This document shows positions 30,172 to 39,982 of a DNA stretch of 64,000 bases, piece by piece. The notes under the pieces are model-generated. The model was not told the DNA's origin. It made no database searches and saw nothing but the letters and a program-made list of their open reading frames with translations. The stretch is from assembly GCA_021778115.1 (NCBI GenBank), contig JAJYCS010000001.1, positions 44,295-108,294 on the forward strand, given 5' to 3'. A program made the translations under genes and the position numbers. Position 1 is the first letter of the stretch. Each line of letters starts with the position of its first letter. Source of the stretch: Deltaproteobacteria bacterium. Its GTDB lineage: Bacteria; Desulfobacterota; Desulfuromonadia; Geobacterales; Pseudopelobacteraceae.

Positions 30172-31344
30172 ATGTTCGAATTCGACGAAACCATCGAGCA
30201 GAGCGCGGTCATCAAGGTGGTAGGTGTGGGTGGTGGCGGCGGCAATGCGGTCAATACCATGGTGGCTAGCGGCATCAACAAGGTGGACTTCATCGTGGCC
30301 AATACCGATGCCCAGGCCTTGCGCTCCTCACTTGCGTCGGTCAAGGTGCAGCTGGGCGGGCAGCTGACCAAAGGTCTGGGGGCCGGCGCCAACCCCAACG
30401 TGGGGCGTGACGCCGCGTTAGAGGATCGCGAGAAGCTGGCCCAGATGCTCCAAGGGGCGGATATGATCTTCATCGCCGCCGGCATGGGCGGTGGCACCGG
30501 TACCGGCGCCGCCCCGGTCATCGCCGAGGTGGCCCGGGAAGTGGGTGCGCTGACCGTCGGCATCGTCACCAAACCGTTCTCCCGTGAGGGCAAGCTGCGG
30601 ATGCACAAGGCCGACGAAGGGGTGCGTGCCCTCAAGGAACATGTCGATTCGCTGATCATCATCCCCAACGACCGGCTGATCAGCATCGCTCCTCGCTCCC
30701 TCGGAATCCTGGACGCCTTCAAGCCCTCGGACGACGTGCTGCGTCAGGCGGTACAGGGAATCTCTGATCTGATCACCACCTCAGGCTTTATCAATGTGGA
30801 CTTTGCCGACGTCAAGTCGATCATGAGCGAACGAGGCATGGCCATGATGGGGATTGGGATCGCCAACGGCGACAACCGCGCCATTGAGGCCGCGACCAAG
30901 GCGATCTCCTCACCACTGCTGGAGGATATCGATGTCTCAGGCGCCCGTGGCGTGCTGGTCAATATCACCGGTTCCTCGGCAATGACCATGGATGATTTCG
31001 ATGCTGTGAACAAGACCATCCACGAGAAGGTCCATGAAGACGCCAACATCATCGTCGGGGTGGTGATCGACGAGGCCCTGGCCGATACGATCAAGGTAAC
31101 CGCCATCGTGACCGGCTTCGGCGACCGGTTTGAAAAGGTGGACCGTCCCCGCGGCTTCGGTCACCTCGCCACTGCCGCGATGCCGAAACAGACCCCCAAC
31201 GTCATCAACATGGAGACCCCCACCTTCATGCGTGATCGCCAGAAGTCGGACGGAGCCCGGCCAACTCGCCACGTCGGTTCGGTCTCCTTTGATGACGAAG
31301 ACCAGTACGACATCCCCACCTTCCTGCGCAAGTCGGTAGATTAG
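30172..31344 (+). CDS. ftsZ: Cell division protein FtsZ
   Basis: GVGGGGGNAVNTM, GMGGGTGTGAAPVIAEVARE, C-terminal DIPTFLRK. Confidence 0.98.
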   Translation: MFEFDETIEQSAVIKVVGVGGGGGNAVNTMVASGINKVDFIVANTDAQALRSSLASVKVQLGGQLTKGLGAGANPNVGRDAALEDREKLAQMLQGADMIFIAAGMGGGTGTGAAPVIAEVAREVGALTVGIVTKPFSREGKLRMHKADEGVRALKEHVDSLIIIPNDRLISIAPRSLGILDAFKPSDDVLRQAVQGISDLITTSGFINVDFADVKSIMSERGMAMMGIGIANGDNRAIEAATKAISSPLLEDIDVSGARGVLVNITGSSAMTMDDFDAVNKTIHEKVHEDANIIVGVVIDEALADTIKVTAIVTGFGDRFEKVDRPRGFGHLATAAMPKQTPNVINMETPTFMRDRQKSDGARPTRHVGSVSFDDEDQYDIPTFLRKSVD

Positions 31345-31388
31345 CGCCATATCCGCATTTCAAGGCGGAATCTCCGGATTCCGCCCCT

Positions 31389-31429
31389 GCCCGGCCTCCT
31401 CCCCCCCTCCTTGGAAGCCGGGCTTTTTT
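31389..31429 (+). terminator. Terminator after ftsZ
   Basis: GCCCGGC...GCCGGGC stem (31389-31395/31417-31423) followed by TTTTTT; an extra GGCGGAATC..GATTCCGCC hairpin lies just upstream (31364-31385). Confidence 0.75.
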
Positions 31430-31450
31430 ATCTGGATGAGCCGCTTCGCC

Positions 31451-31633
31451 TCAACCGTTGCAATCGTGGGCGTACATCATCGCCAGCATGGCCCTGTTTT
31501 CAAGACATTGCGGGCAAATGGCCCCGGCATCCTGCCAGATCTCTTCGGCCAGCCAGGCGCCGGCCTCGTGAAAGACCGACTCCGGTGGCGTGGTCGCATC
31601 ATAGAGTTGATGACAGATGCTGCACTGGGTCAT
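31451..31633 (-). CDS. Small four-cysteine (zinc-ribbon-like) protein
   Basis: MTQCSICHQLYDATTPPESVFHEAGAWLAEEIWQDAGAICPQCLENRAMLAMMYAHDCNG: two CxxC pairs; overlaps the end of the radical SAM gene. Confidence 0.65.
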   Translation of the reverse strand: MTQCSICHQLYDATTPPESVFHEAGAWLAEEIWQDAGAICPQCLENRAMLAMMYAHDCNG

Positions 31634-33258
31634 AGGGGCAGTCCGATCTGGCGCATGGCGCGCCGGTAGTCATCCTCCAGCTTGTGTCGGTCGCTTGCCT
31701 GCAGCACCTCCCATGGCAGCGGGGCATCCAGCGGTAAGGTCGCCGTGACCAGCTGCTCAGGGTTGATCCCACAGACCTTGGCCGCCTTCCTGAGGTTCAG
31801 GCCGTCTGCCATCGTCTGAATCAGGCGCGACAGCTCCCGGTTGCCGCGGGAGAGGAGCGCCTGGAGGAGACAACCCTGCAGCTCCTCCACCTTCAGATGT
31901 ACGTTCGCTATCGGACGCAATCCTTTCTCCAGCAGCGTCACCTTGCGCCGCAGTTCCGGCAGCGGGCAGATCGGCGCCCACTGCAGCGGGGTAAACGGCT
32001 TGGGAATGAACGGATTGACCGACAGGATGATCTCGCCCAGTCGTTTGTGGGCGCGGGCCTGTTCGACTACCGTCTTCTGGATAGCAGCGGTCAGGTCGAT
32101 CAGCTCCTGCAGATCGTCGTCGGTCTCGCCCGGCAGGCCGATGATACAGTAGAGCTTCAGGTTGAGGATCCCAGCCCGGGCCACCATTTCGGCCGCAGCG
32201 ATGATCTGCTCGGCGGTCAGGTTTTTGCGGACCATATCCCGCATTCGCTGCGAGCCGCCCTCCGGCGCCAGGGAGACGGTCTTGTGGCCGCTCTGCACCA
32301 ACAGCTCCAGCAGGCCGGGGGTCAGCCGGTCGAGCCGCAGCGACGAGAGCGACGGTGCGCCCCCCTGCTCCACGATAAAGCGGCACAACGGCTCGATGTC
32401 ACGGTGGTCCGACACCGCCGCCCCCACCAGACCGATGGTTGTGCGGTGTTTGAGCCCCTCCCGGCAGGCGGCCTTGAGTTGGTCCAGGGATTGTTGACGA
32501 AACGGCTGCCAGACGAATCCCGCTGCGCAGAAACGACATCCGCGGGGACAACCGCGGCTGGTTTCTACGAGATACATGTTGCCGAACTCGGTCTCCTCGG
32601 TGAGGACCACCGAGTGGGCCGGTTGCGCGTCGGATGGTGCACAGACCCGCTCGATCGGCTGTGACGGTAGTAGCGTCGGCACGTAGATGCCCGGCTGTGC
32701 GGCGGCGCATTGCAGCAACTCGTGGCGCGTGCCGGGGTAACGGAGCAGCAGGGTGGCAAGGTCGGGGACCAGCGACTCCCCCTCGCCGATGGCGATCAGG
32801 TCGAAAAAATCAGCTGCCGGTTCTGGGTTGATGAACAGCGCCGCACCGCCGGCTATCACCAGCGGATAGGAGTCGTCGCGCTCGTTGGCCAGCTCGGGGA
32901 TGCGGGCCAGCCGCAGGATGCGGGGGACGTTGATGAAGTCCGGCTCAAAGGAGATCGAGAAGGCGATTACGTCAAAATCGGTCAGGGGACGTTCGCTTTC
33001 CAGCGAGACAAGGAGCTCGCCGGATTTCAGGTAGGCGGCCAGTTCGTCACGGTCCGGCAGGAAGGCCCGCTCGCAGACGATGTCCGGCTGGTCGTTGAAG
33101 AGCCGGTAGACTGCCTGGAATCCCAGACTGCTCATGGCGGTCTCGTAGCGGTTGGGGTAGACCAGGCAGACCGAGAGCGCACCGCCCCGCCCTGGTGGGA
33201 TGGCCCCGGTTTCAGCAGCACGTCGGCGCCGCAGTATCTGCTGGATCTGCCAGTTCAT
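31630..33258 (-). CDS. B12-binding-domain radical SAM protein
   Basis: VETSRGCPRGCRFCAAGFVWQPFR (CxxxCxxC) after an N-terminal cobalamin-binding-like region; start at MNWQIQQIL. Confidence 0.88.
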   Translation of the reverse strand: MNWQIQQILRRRRAAETGAIPPGRGGALSVCLVYPNRYETAMSSLGFQAVYRLFNDQPDIVCERAFLPDRDELAAYLKSGELLVSLESERPLTDFDVIAFSISFEPDFINVPRILRLARIPELANERDDSYPLVIAGGAALFINPEPAADFFDLIAIGEGESLVPDLATLLLRYPGTRHELLQCAAAQPGIYVPTLLPSQPIERVCAPSDAQPAHSVVLTEETEFGNMYLVETSRGCPRGCRFCAAGFVWQPFRQQSLDQLKAACREGLKHRTTIGLVGAAVSDHRDIEPLCRFIVEQGGAPSLSSLRLDRLTPGLLELLVQSGHKTVSLAPEGGSQRMRDMVRKNLTAEQIIAAAEMVARAGILNLKLYCIIGLPGETDDDLQELIDLTAAIQKTVVEQARAHKRLGEIILSVNPFIPKPFTPLQWAPICPLPELRRKVTLLEKGLRPIANVHLKVEELQGCLLQALLSRGNRELSRLIQTMADGLNLRKAAKVCGINPEQLVTATLPLDAPLPWEVLQASDRHKLEDDYRRAMRQIGLPL

Positions 33259-33326
33259 AGGTTGACTGAAAAAGGCGCCGCACAGTGCGCGGCGCCTTGA
33301 AGGTAGCATAGCCTTAACAGGTCTGG

Positions 33327-35762
33327 CTAGCCTTTGCTGACGGTCACCGTCAGGCTGGCGGCCGGTTTGGTCTGCAGGCTGTTCAAGCCAGCGGTGCGGA
33401 AGTGGGTCGGCGCAACCGCCAGACCCGCCGGGATGGTGGGCTGGATCTGCACCGTCAGGTTGGCCTGAGCACCGTTGGCGGTGACCACCACCTTGTCGCC
33501 CTCAGCCACGCCCAGCTTGGCGGCATCGGCAGGGGACAGACGCAGGGTGGCAGACGGGGCCACCTGCAGGTTGTTGGCCGACCAGCTGGTGTAACTGCCG
33601 TTGTGACGCAGAAACGGAGCGATCAGCAGGGTCATGGAACCGGCTGCATGGGCCTGTGGAGTGACGGCGGCAACGACTGGACGTTCCAGGCGTTTTTTGG
33701 CAACCGGCACGATCTCTTGTTGCAGGGCGGAGAGCGACGGGATGGCACCACCGGTCAGGCGGGCGTACAGGTCGCCCAGGATGACGTAGTCAGGACGGGC
33801 CTCACCGGCCGGTGAGGCGGCAGCACCGAACCGCTGGGTACGGTTGTCGACGGTGGTGAAGGAACCGGCCTTTTCTGCAGCGGCGGCAGCCGGCAGCACC
33901 AGATGGGCCAGTTGCGCGGTGGCGGTGGGGAACAGGTCCAGCACCACCAGACACTCCAATTTTTTGAGCGCAGCCTCAACCCTAGCGCGGTTGGGCAGCA
34001 GCTGCAGCAGGTCGCTGCCCATCACGTACAGGGCGCGAATCTCGCCGCTCTCTACGGCGTCGATGATCTGGAACAGGTCCTTGCCGCCATCGGCAGGCAT
34101 CACACCCATGTCCAGCATACCCTGGGTGTTGTTCTTCTCGTCCAGCGGGTACAGGTCGGCGTTGGTCAGCAGCGCCAGATTGACGGCGCCGGTCACGGCC
34201 GCCGCGCTATCGGCGCTACGCATGAATTCGTAACCGTAGATAACGGCTACCGGGCCGCTGATAAAGGAGACGGCATCGTTCAGTTCGGCTTCGGACAGAC
34301 CGGTTGCGGCCTGAATCTGGTCGAAGCTGGTAGCCGCCAGGGACTGCTTGAAGCCATCAAGGCCTTCGCTGGAGCCAGCGTTGAGTTTGTTCTGGTTGAG
34401 GGCCGCCTTGGCCAGGCCCAGGGCGACAAATCCTTCGGAGCCAGCCTTATAGCGCAGCGTGCTGTTGGCAAAGCCGTCCAGCGAGGTGGGACGGGCCGAG
34501 GCGATCACCAGCTTGGCATCGCGTTTGGTGGAAGCCTTGATGACGCGGTACCCGAAGCCGGCCGATTCCGCCTTCAGATCGGAACCCAGCACGATGATGC
34601 AACCGGCCTGTTCCAAGGCATCCATCGGCTGGGTGGCCCCGGTCATGCCGATCATGCGGGACTGGATGGCCTGGGCCGGGGCATAGCCCAGGCGGGCCTC
34701 GGAGTCCAGGTTGGGGGAGCCGATGGCCTGTGTGATCAGCTTGGCGAACAGGAAGTTCTCTTCGTTGGTGGCGCGGGGGGAGCCGATGCCGGCCACCGCC
34801 TTGGCGCCGTACTTGGCCACGATCTCCGTGGTGGCCGAGACCGCCGTGGCGAGGGCCGCATCCCAGCTGGCCGGTTTCTGGAGGCCGTCAACCCCTCTGA
34901 CCAGTGGCGTGGTGAGCCGTTCGGCGGCGTTGAAGGCGCTGTAACCGAAGCGGCCGTTGATGCAGAGGTTGCCGTTGTTGTAGGTGCTGTCATCGCTGGT
35001 GACCCGGGCCACCTTGCCGTCTCTCACATGGTACTCGATCTGGCAGCCGGAGGAGCAGAAGCCGCAGATTCCCTGTTTGACCTCGAAGGTCCAGGGACGT
35101 CCGCTGAACTTGAACGGCTTGCTGATCAGGGTGCCGGTGGGGCAGGCGGCGATGCAGTTGCCGCAGAAATCGCAGTCCAGCGGCCTGCCGGAGACGGTCT
35201 CCACCACGGCGCGGTCGCCGCGGGACTGGGTCTCGATGGCGCCGACGCCGGTGATCTCGCGGCAGACCTTGACGCATTTTTCGCACAGGATGCAGCGGTT
35301 GGGGTCGCTCTCCAGCAGTTGCCAATCGTAGCGGATCGGCAACCGCTCCAGGTCGGCGCTGTACTCCTGCTTCGCAACGCTCAAGCCGTAGCAGGTGTCC
35401 TGCAGGTCGCACTCGCCGGCCGCGTCGCAGACCGGGCAGTCCAGCGGGTGGTTGACCAGCATCAGTTCCATGGTTTTCCTGCGGATCTGTTCCAGTTCAG
35501 GCGACTGGGTGGTGACCTTGATCCCCTCCTTGACCGGGGTGTTGCAGGCGGTCATCGGTCGGGCCACCCCTTCCACATGCACCGCACAGACCCGGCAGGC
35601 GCCGGTGGTGGAGATCTTCTCCAGCCAGCATAGGGTGGGGATCGTGATATCCAGCGTGCGGGCCGCTTCCAGGATGGTGGTGCCGGCCGGCACTTGGACA
35701 TCGCGGCCGTCGATGGTCAGGGTGATGGTTGTATTGGTATCGCAGGATTCGGAGTGTGCCAT
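33327..35762 (-). CDS. sfrA: NuoG-like Fe-S/molybdopterin-type oxidoreductase, SfrA-like (soluble Fe(III)/NADPH oxidoreductase alpha subunit)
   Basis: 811 aa: 2Fe-2S ferredoxin N-terminus (CWLEKISTTGACRVC), NuoG HxxxCxxC-type motifs, two 4Fe-4S clusters, 4Fe-4S Mo/W bis-MGD-type domain (CGFCSSGCQIEYHVRDGKVARV). Paired with a NuoF-C/GltD fusion as in Geobacter SfrAB. Confidence 0.82.
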   Translation of the reverse strand: MAHSESCDTNTTITLTIDGRDVQVPAGTTILEAARTLDITIPTLCWLEKISTTGACRVCAVHVEGVARPMTACNTPVKEGIKVTTQSPELEQIRRKTMELMLVNHPLDCPVCDAAGECDLQDTCYGLSVAKQEYSADLERLPIRYDWQLLESDPNRCILCEKCVKVCREITGVGAIETQSRGDRAVVETVSGRPLDCDFCGNCIAACPTGTLISKPFKFSGRPWTFEVKQGICGFCSSGCQIEYHVRDGKVARVTSDDSTYNNGNLCINGRFGYSAFNAAERLTTPLVRGVDGLQKPASWDAALATAVSATTEIVAKYGAKAVAGIGSPRATNEENFLFAKLITQAIGSPNLDSEARLGYAPAQAIQSRMIGMTGATQPMDALEQAGCIIVLGSDLKAESAGFGYRVIKASTKRDAKLVIASARPTSLDGFANSTLRYKAGSEGFVALGLAKAALNQNKLNAGSSEGLDGFKQSLAATSFDQIQAATGLSEAELNDAVSFISGPVAVIYGYEFMRSADSAAAVTGAVNLALLTNADLYPLDEKNNTQGMLDMGVMPADGGKDLFQIIDAVESGEIRALYVMGSDLLQLLPNRARVEAALKKLECLVVLDLFPTATAQLAHLVLPAAAAAEKAGSFTTVDNRTQRFGAAASPAGEARPDYVILGDLYARLTGGAIPSLSALQQEIVPVAKKRLERPVVAAVTPQAHAAGSMTLLIAPFLRHNGSYTSWSANNLQVAPSATLRLSPADAAKLGVAEGDKVVVTANGAQANLTVQIQPTIPAGLAVAPTHFRTAGLNSLQTKPAASLTVTVSKG

Positions 35763-35813
35763 TGTATATCCCTATTCAGCTCTAAATTTTCGATCTGAGG
35801 AAAAGAAGCCGTT

Positions 35814-37838
35814 CTACAGGGCCACCATCGCCATGCGGTAGCAGCGCAGGCAGCGGTCGGCCTCGGCCTGGGCCGTGGAGTCGGAAAAGCCCAGTTCTAC
35901 CTCGCTGTAGTTACCCTTGCAGGCCCGCTCTTTGCCGTGGACCTCCTGCTGGTTGGCGCGGTCGGCCGAATCCAGCCAGGCAACCTGTTCGTTCTTGTCG
36001 TAAACACCCAGGTAGGTCAGCAGGTCTTCAAAGACCTCCTGCTCGGTAAGATAGGCCGTGCCTTCTTCCAGCCAGCGCTTGATCACGTTGGCGGCGCGGT
36101 GTGCGTTGCCGACGCAGGCCACCACCGTTAATGGGCCGATCTCGGCGTCACCGCCGGCGAACACGCCATCGCAGTCGGTCATAAGGGTGCGGGAGAGCGG
36201 GTTGCCCATGCTGTCGTTCAGCGCCTTGCCGGCGGCATCCTTCAGCGGCAGCGACTTGGTGACCACGGTGTTCCACTTGGTGATGTCTATCCCCATGTCA
36301 GGCGGGATGAAGCTTAAGTCCATATCCTGACCGATGGCCGGGATGACGGTATCACACTCAATTACAAATTCGCTGCCCGGCACCGGCTCTGGACGACGAC
36401 GGCCGGAGGCGTCCGGTTCGCCCAGGGCCATCCGTACGCACTCAACGCCGGTCACCTGGTGGTTGGCATCGGCAAGAACCTTGGTGGGCAGCACCTGAAA
36501 CTCGAACTGTACCCCTTCCTCATCGGCGCCGTCCACTTCCCAGACGTCGGCCGGCATCTCCTTGCGGGAGCGGCGGTAGACCAGGTAGGAGGCCTCAGCG
36601 CCTTCGCGCAGGGCCACCCGGACGCAGTCGATGGCGGTGTTGCCGCCACCCACCACCACCACCTTCTTGCCCATGCCGGTGGGGCGGTGCATGTAGGCGT
36701 CGCGCAGGAAGTCGATGCCGCCCTTAAGGAACCCTTTGTAGCCGGCATCTTCCCCTTCCACGCCCATCGGCTTGGAGCGGTGGGCGCCGGGGGCGAGGAA
36801 CACGGCATCGTGTTTTGCTTTAAGTTCAGCCAGGGAGAGGTCCTGGCCGACGCGGCAGTTGTAGACGATTTCGACCCCCATGGCCTGGATGATGTCGATG
36901 TCGCGTTGCAGCAGGTGGCGCGGCATCCGGTAGGCCGGGATGCCCACGGCAACCATACCGCCGCCGTAGCCTTCCGGCAGGGTCTCATAGATGGTGCTGC
37001 GGTAGCCCTGCAGCGCCAGGTAGTAGGCCGCCGCCAGACCAGCAGGACCGGCGCCCACAATACCGACGGTCTTATTCTTCATCGGCACGGTGTTGGCCGG
37101 ATGCTGCAGCTTGTGCAGCCACTCATAATCAGAGGCGCTGCGCTTCAGCACCATGATGTTGATGGCGTCGTCCACGTTCTTGCGGCGGCAGGCGGTCTCG
37201 CAGGGGTGCGGGCAGACCCGGCCGCAGACCGCCGGCAGCGGCATGTTCTCGCGGATGGTGGCCAGCGCGTCGCTGTACTGGTAATTCTTGATCTCTTCGA
37301 CATATTTGGGGATGTCGATATGGGCCGGACACTTGTCCATACAGGGGGCGGTAATCTTGTGCAGGTATTTCTCCTGCTTGGGAGTACGGCTGCCGGTGCA
37401 GTAAGCCTCGAAATCGGCGCGGTAGTGGGTGACCGCATCCAGAATCGGCTGGGTCGAACTGGGGCAGAGCGTACATTTGCAGTTCTGCAGCAGTCCGTTC
37501 AGGTCGGCCACCTGGTCCAGGTCCGTTGCTTTGGCTTGGCCGCTTACCACCTTCGTGAGCAGGTCGGCCAGCACCTTGGTCCCCTTCTTGCCGGGGGTGC
37601 ATTTGCCGCAGCAGTACAGGGTCTGAACCCGTTGCATATACTCGGCCGCCATGGCCGGTACATCGACATCCTTGTCAAAGACGATCAGGCCGTCCCAGCC
37701 CATGAAGGCCCTGAGTGGCTGCTGGCCGTCAAAGGCCACCGGGAGACGAAAGCTGGCTGCCACCGGTTCGCCAGCTACGTTTCGGTTGTCAACGACATTC
37801 CTGCCCCATGTGGAAAAAACGACCTGTGCCACAGCCAC
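35814..37838 (-). CDS. sfrB: NuoF-C/GltD-like NADPH oxidoreductase, SfrB-like beta subunit
   Basis: YCCGKCTPGKKGTKVLADLL (NuoF 4Fe-4S domain) fused to a GltD-like region: CMDKCPAHIDIPKYV, GRVCPHPCETACRR, VGIVGAGPAGLAAAYYLALQGY, VVVVGGGNTAIDCVRVALREGA. Confidence 0.83.
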   Translation of the reverse strand: MAVAQVVFSTWGRNVVDNRNVAGEPVAASFRLPVAFDGQQPLRAFMGWDGLIVFDKDVDVPAMAAEYMQRVQTLYCCGKCTPGKKGTKVLADLLTKVVSGQAKATDLDQVADLNGLLQNCKCTLCPSSTQPILDAVTHYRADFEAYCTGSRTPKQEKYLHKITAPCMDKCPAHIDIPKYVEEIKNYQYSDALATIRENMPLPAVCGRVCPHPCETACRRKNVDDAINIMVLKRSASDYEWLHKLQHPANTVPMKNKTVGIVGAGPAGLAAAYYLALQGYRSTIYETLPEGYGGGMVAVGIPAYRMPRHLLQRDIDIIQAMGVEIVYNCRVGQDLSLAELKAKHDAVFLAPGAHRSKPMGVEGEDAGYKGFLKGGIDFLRDAYMHRPTGMGKKVVVVGGGNTAIDCVRVALREGAEASYLVYRRSRKEMPADVWEVDGADEEGVQFEFQVLPTKVLADANHQVTGVECVRMALGEPDASGRRRPEPVPGSEFVIECDTVIPAIGQDMDLSFIPPDMGIDITKWNTVVTKSLPLKDAAGKALNDSMGNPLSRTLMTDCDGVFAGGDAEIGPLTVVACVGNAHRAANVIKRWLEEGTAYLTEQEVFEDLLTYLGVYDKNEQVAWLDSADRANQQEVHGKERACKGNYSEVELGFSDSTAQAEADRCLRCYRMAMVAL

Positions 37839-38056
37839 CTCCGCAGCAGAAAATCCAATTATTACGATGGGTTAACTGCTGATAATGACAGACGAAAAGA
37901 GTCCGTAAATTGTATACAGTATGCCTGCTTACCATAACCGTTCCACTGAAATCAAGGGAAAAAAATTAGGAATTACCCGATCAGCCGCACCATCAACGGC
38001 TTCTTTTTGTGCTATACGAAAGGTGCGTAAAATCGGCCAGAGGAGGGACCGTTATC

Positions 38057-39187
38057 ATGGGGCAGTATCAGCAGGCGTTTGAGGCGTTGTTTGCGACCAA
38101 TATGGGCTGCCGGCCCGGGGAGCGGATCCTGGTCTTCAGCGATCTGATCCGTGATGATGAGCGGGTCAGCGAGGCAGACCGCGACCGGCGAGACCGGCTA
38201 CATGCCACAGCGCAGGATTTGGCTGAGTACGCCGCTGCTCGATACGGCGCGGCCGCTTTCTGCGATTTTCCCGCCACCCCAACCTCCGGGGCCGAGCCGC
38301 CGTTGGCGTTGTGGCAGGCGGTCTTCGGTAAAGCAATTGTCGAGCAGTTCGAGGTTGCCGGCCTGATGGGACTACTGCTGAACAAATCGATCGACGCTGC
38401 CGGATTGGAACGGGCACGGGGGATCGTGACTGCTGGAAAAGCGGCTGTGGCCGACATCATCATCGCCCTTGCCAACAACTCCACCAGCCATACCAACTTC
38501 CGCAGGCTGGCCTGCCATGCCGGGGCCCGATTTGCCAGCCTGCCGCACTTCGACCCCGAGATGTTCGGCACCTCGATGACGGTCGATTGGCACGCTCTGG
38601 CCCAGCGCACTGACCGGCTGGTCACGGCGGTCAACCGGGCCGAGTGGGTGCAGGTGGAGTGCCCCAACGGCACGGTCATGCATATCTGCAAAAAGGGGCG
38701 TCTGGCCGAGGGGGACGACGGCCTGCTGACCGCTGACGGGGCCTTCGGCAACCTGCCGGCCGGCGAGGCTTACCTGGCGCCGCTGGAGGGGGAGAGCCAC
38801 GGCACCATGGTGATTGAATGGGGGCCGACCGCCAAGTTGCAAAGTCCGCTGACCCTCACTATCGCTGACGGTAAAGTGGTGCGGATCGACGGCGAAGATC
38901 CCCTGCGGCAGCGGCTGGAGGCCAAGTTTGCTGAAAACCCCAACTGCCGCAACCTGGCCGAACTGGGGATCGGCACCAACGATAAGGCCAGTCGGCCGGA
39001 CAACGTGCTGGAGGCCGAGAAGATTCTGGGCACGATCCACCTGGCCCTGGGGGACAACACCGGTTTCGGCGGCACGGTGGCTGCACCGTTTCATGAGGAT
39101 TACGTCTTCTATCAGCCCACCGTGACCCTGGTGATGGCCGACGGCAGCCAGGAAGTGATTCTGGATAGCGGGAGGCTGCAGCTATAG
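38057..39187 (+). CDS. M29-like (leucyl/AMP-type) aminopeptidase
   Basis: Long conserved scaffold with NRAEWVQVECPNGTVMHI, EGESHGTMVIEWG, NLAELGIGTNDKASRPDNVLEAEKILGTIHLALGDN. Confidence 0.8.
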   Translation: MGQYQQAFEALFATNMGCRPGERILVFSDLIRDDERVSEADRDRRDRLHATAQDLAEYAAARYGAAAFCDFPATPTSGAEPPLALWQAVFGKAIVEQFEVAGLMGLLLNKSIDAAGLERARGIVTAGKAAVADIIIALANNSTSHTNFRRLACHAGARFASLPHFDPEMFGTSMTVDWHALAQRTDRLVTAVNRAEWVQVECPNGTVMHICKKGRLAEGDDGLLTADGAFGNLPAGEAYLAPLEGESHGTMVIEWGPTAKLQSPLTLTIADGKVVRIDGEDPLRQRLEAKFAENPNCRNLAELGIGTNDKASRPDNVLEAEKILGTIHLALGDNTGFGGTVAAPFHEDYVFYQPTVTLVMADGSQEVILDSGRLQL

Positions 39188-39255
39188 GACTGCTTGCATT
39201 TGTAGTCGTTTGTACGTACTATTGATAAAAAGATTACGTACGAGGGTCTATTGCC

Positions 39256-39501
39256 ATGAACACAAAACTGACCTTAAGCCTTGATCATGATATCATTGAG
39301 CAAGCCAAGGAATTTGCCCAATCGCAGCACCAAAGCCTTTCCAAGTTGATCGAAGGTTATCTGCGTCAGGTGACCAAAGGCAGAGAAGTGGGGGCCTCGC
39401 TGCCGCCACTGGTGGCCAAGCTCTCCGGCGTGCTTGACGCCCGCACGATTGATAATCACAAGCGTGAGTATGCAGACTACCTTGCGGACAAATACCGTTG
39501 A
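39256..39501 (+). CDS. Putative antitoxin (DUF6364-like)
   Basis: MNTKLTLSLDHDIIEQAKEFAQSQHQSLSKLIEGYLRQVT; overlaps the PIN ORF by 4 nt. Confidence 0.8.
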   Translation: MNTKLTLSLDHDIIEQAKEFAQSQHQSLSKLIEGYLRQVTKGREVGASLPPLVAKLSGVLDARTIDNHKREYADYLADKYR

Positions 39502-39923
39502 AGCCGCTCCTGTTTGTCGATACCGACGTTGTGCTTGACCTGCTTGCCCGGCGTGAACCGTTCTACCCTGCTGCTGCAGAGCTTTTTTCACAGGCGGAAG
39601 CAGGCAGCGTCACCCTCTGCGTCTCATCACTTACCTTCTCCAATCTGTTCTACATCCTGCGAAAACAGCTCGCTGCCGGCAAGGCGCATGAGGTGTTGCG
39701 TACCTTCAAGCAGCTGGTTCGCGTGATTGCGGTGGATGATGCTATTGTTGATCAGGCCCTGCAGGCGGGATTTACCGACTTTGAAGATGCAATCCAGCAT
39801 TTTTCCGCCATCAGCGCCGGTTGTACGGTGCTGATTACCCGCAATGTCCGGCATTACCGCAAGGCAGCCATCAGGGTTGTGACTGCAGAGGTGTATTGCC
39901 GCGCCTGCTGTCGGGGCAGATAG
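39498..39923 (+). CDS. PIN-domain toxin (VapC-like RNase)
   Basis: LLFVDTDVVLDLLARREPFYPAA...; acidic residues in the PIN pattern; DFEDAIQHFSAISAGCTVLITRN. TTG start overlapping the antitoxin stop. Confidence 0.85.
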   Translation: MKPLLFVDTDVVLDLLARREPFYPAAAELFSQAEAGSVTLCVSSLTFSNLFYILRKQLAAGKAHEVLRTFKQLVRVIAVDDAIVDQALQAGFTDFEDAIQHFSAISAGCTVLITRNVRHYRKAAIRVVTAEVYCRACCRGR

Positions 39924-39982
39924 ACCTCTCGCAACCGGAAACTAACCTTGCAAATTAAAAGTCAAAGTTTTAATATGCTCGC

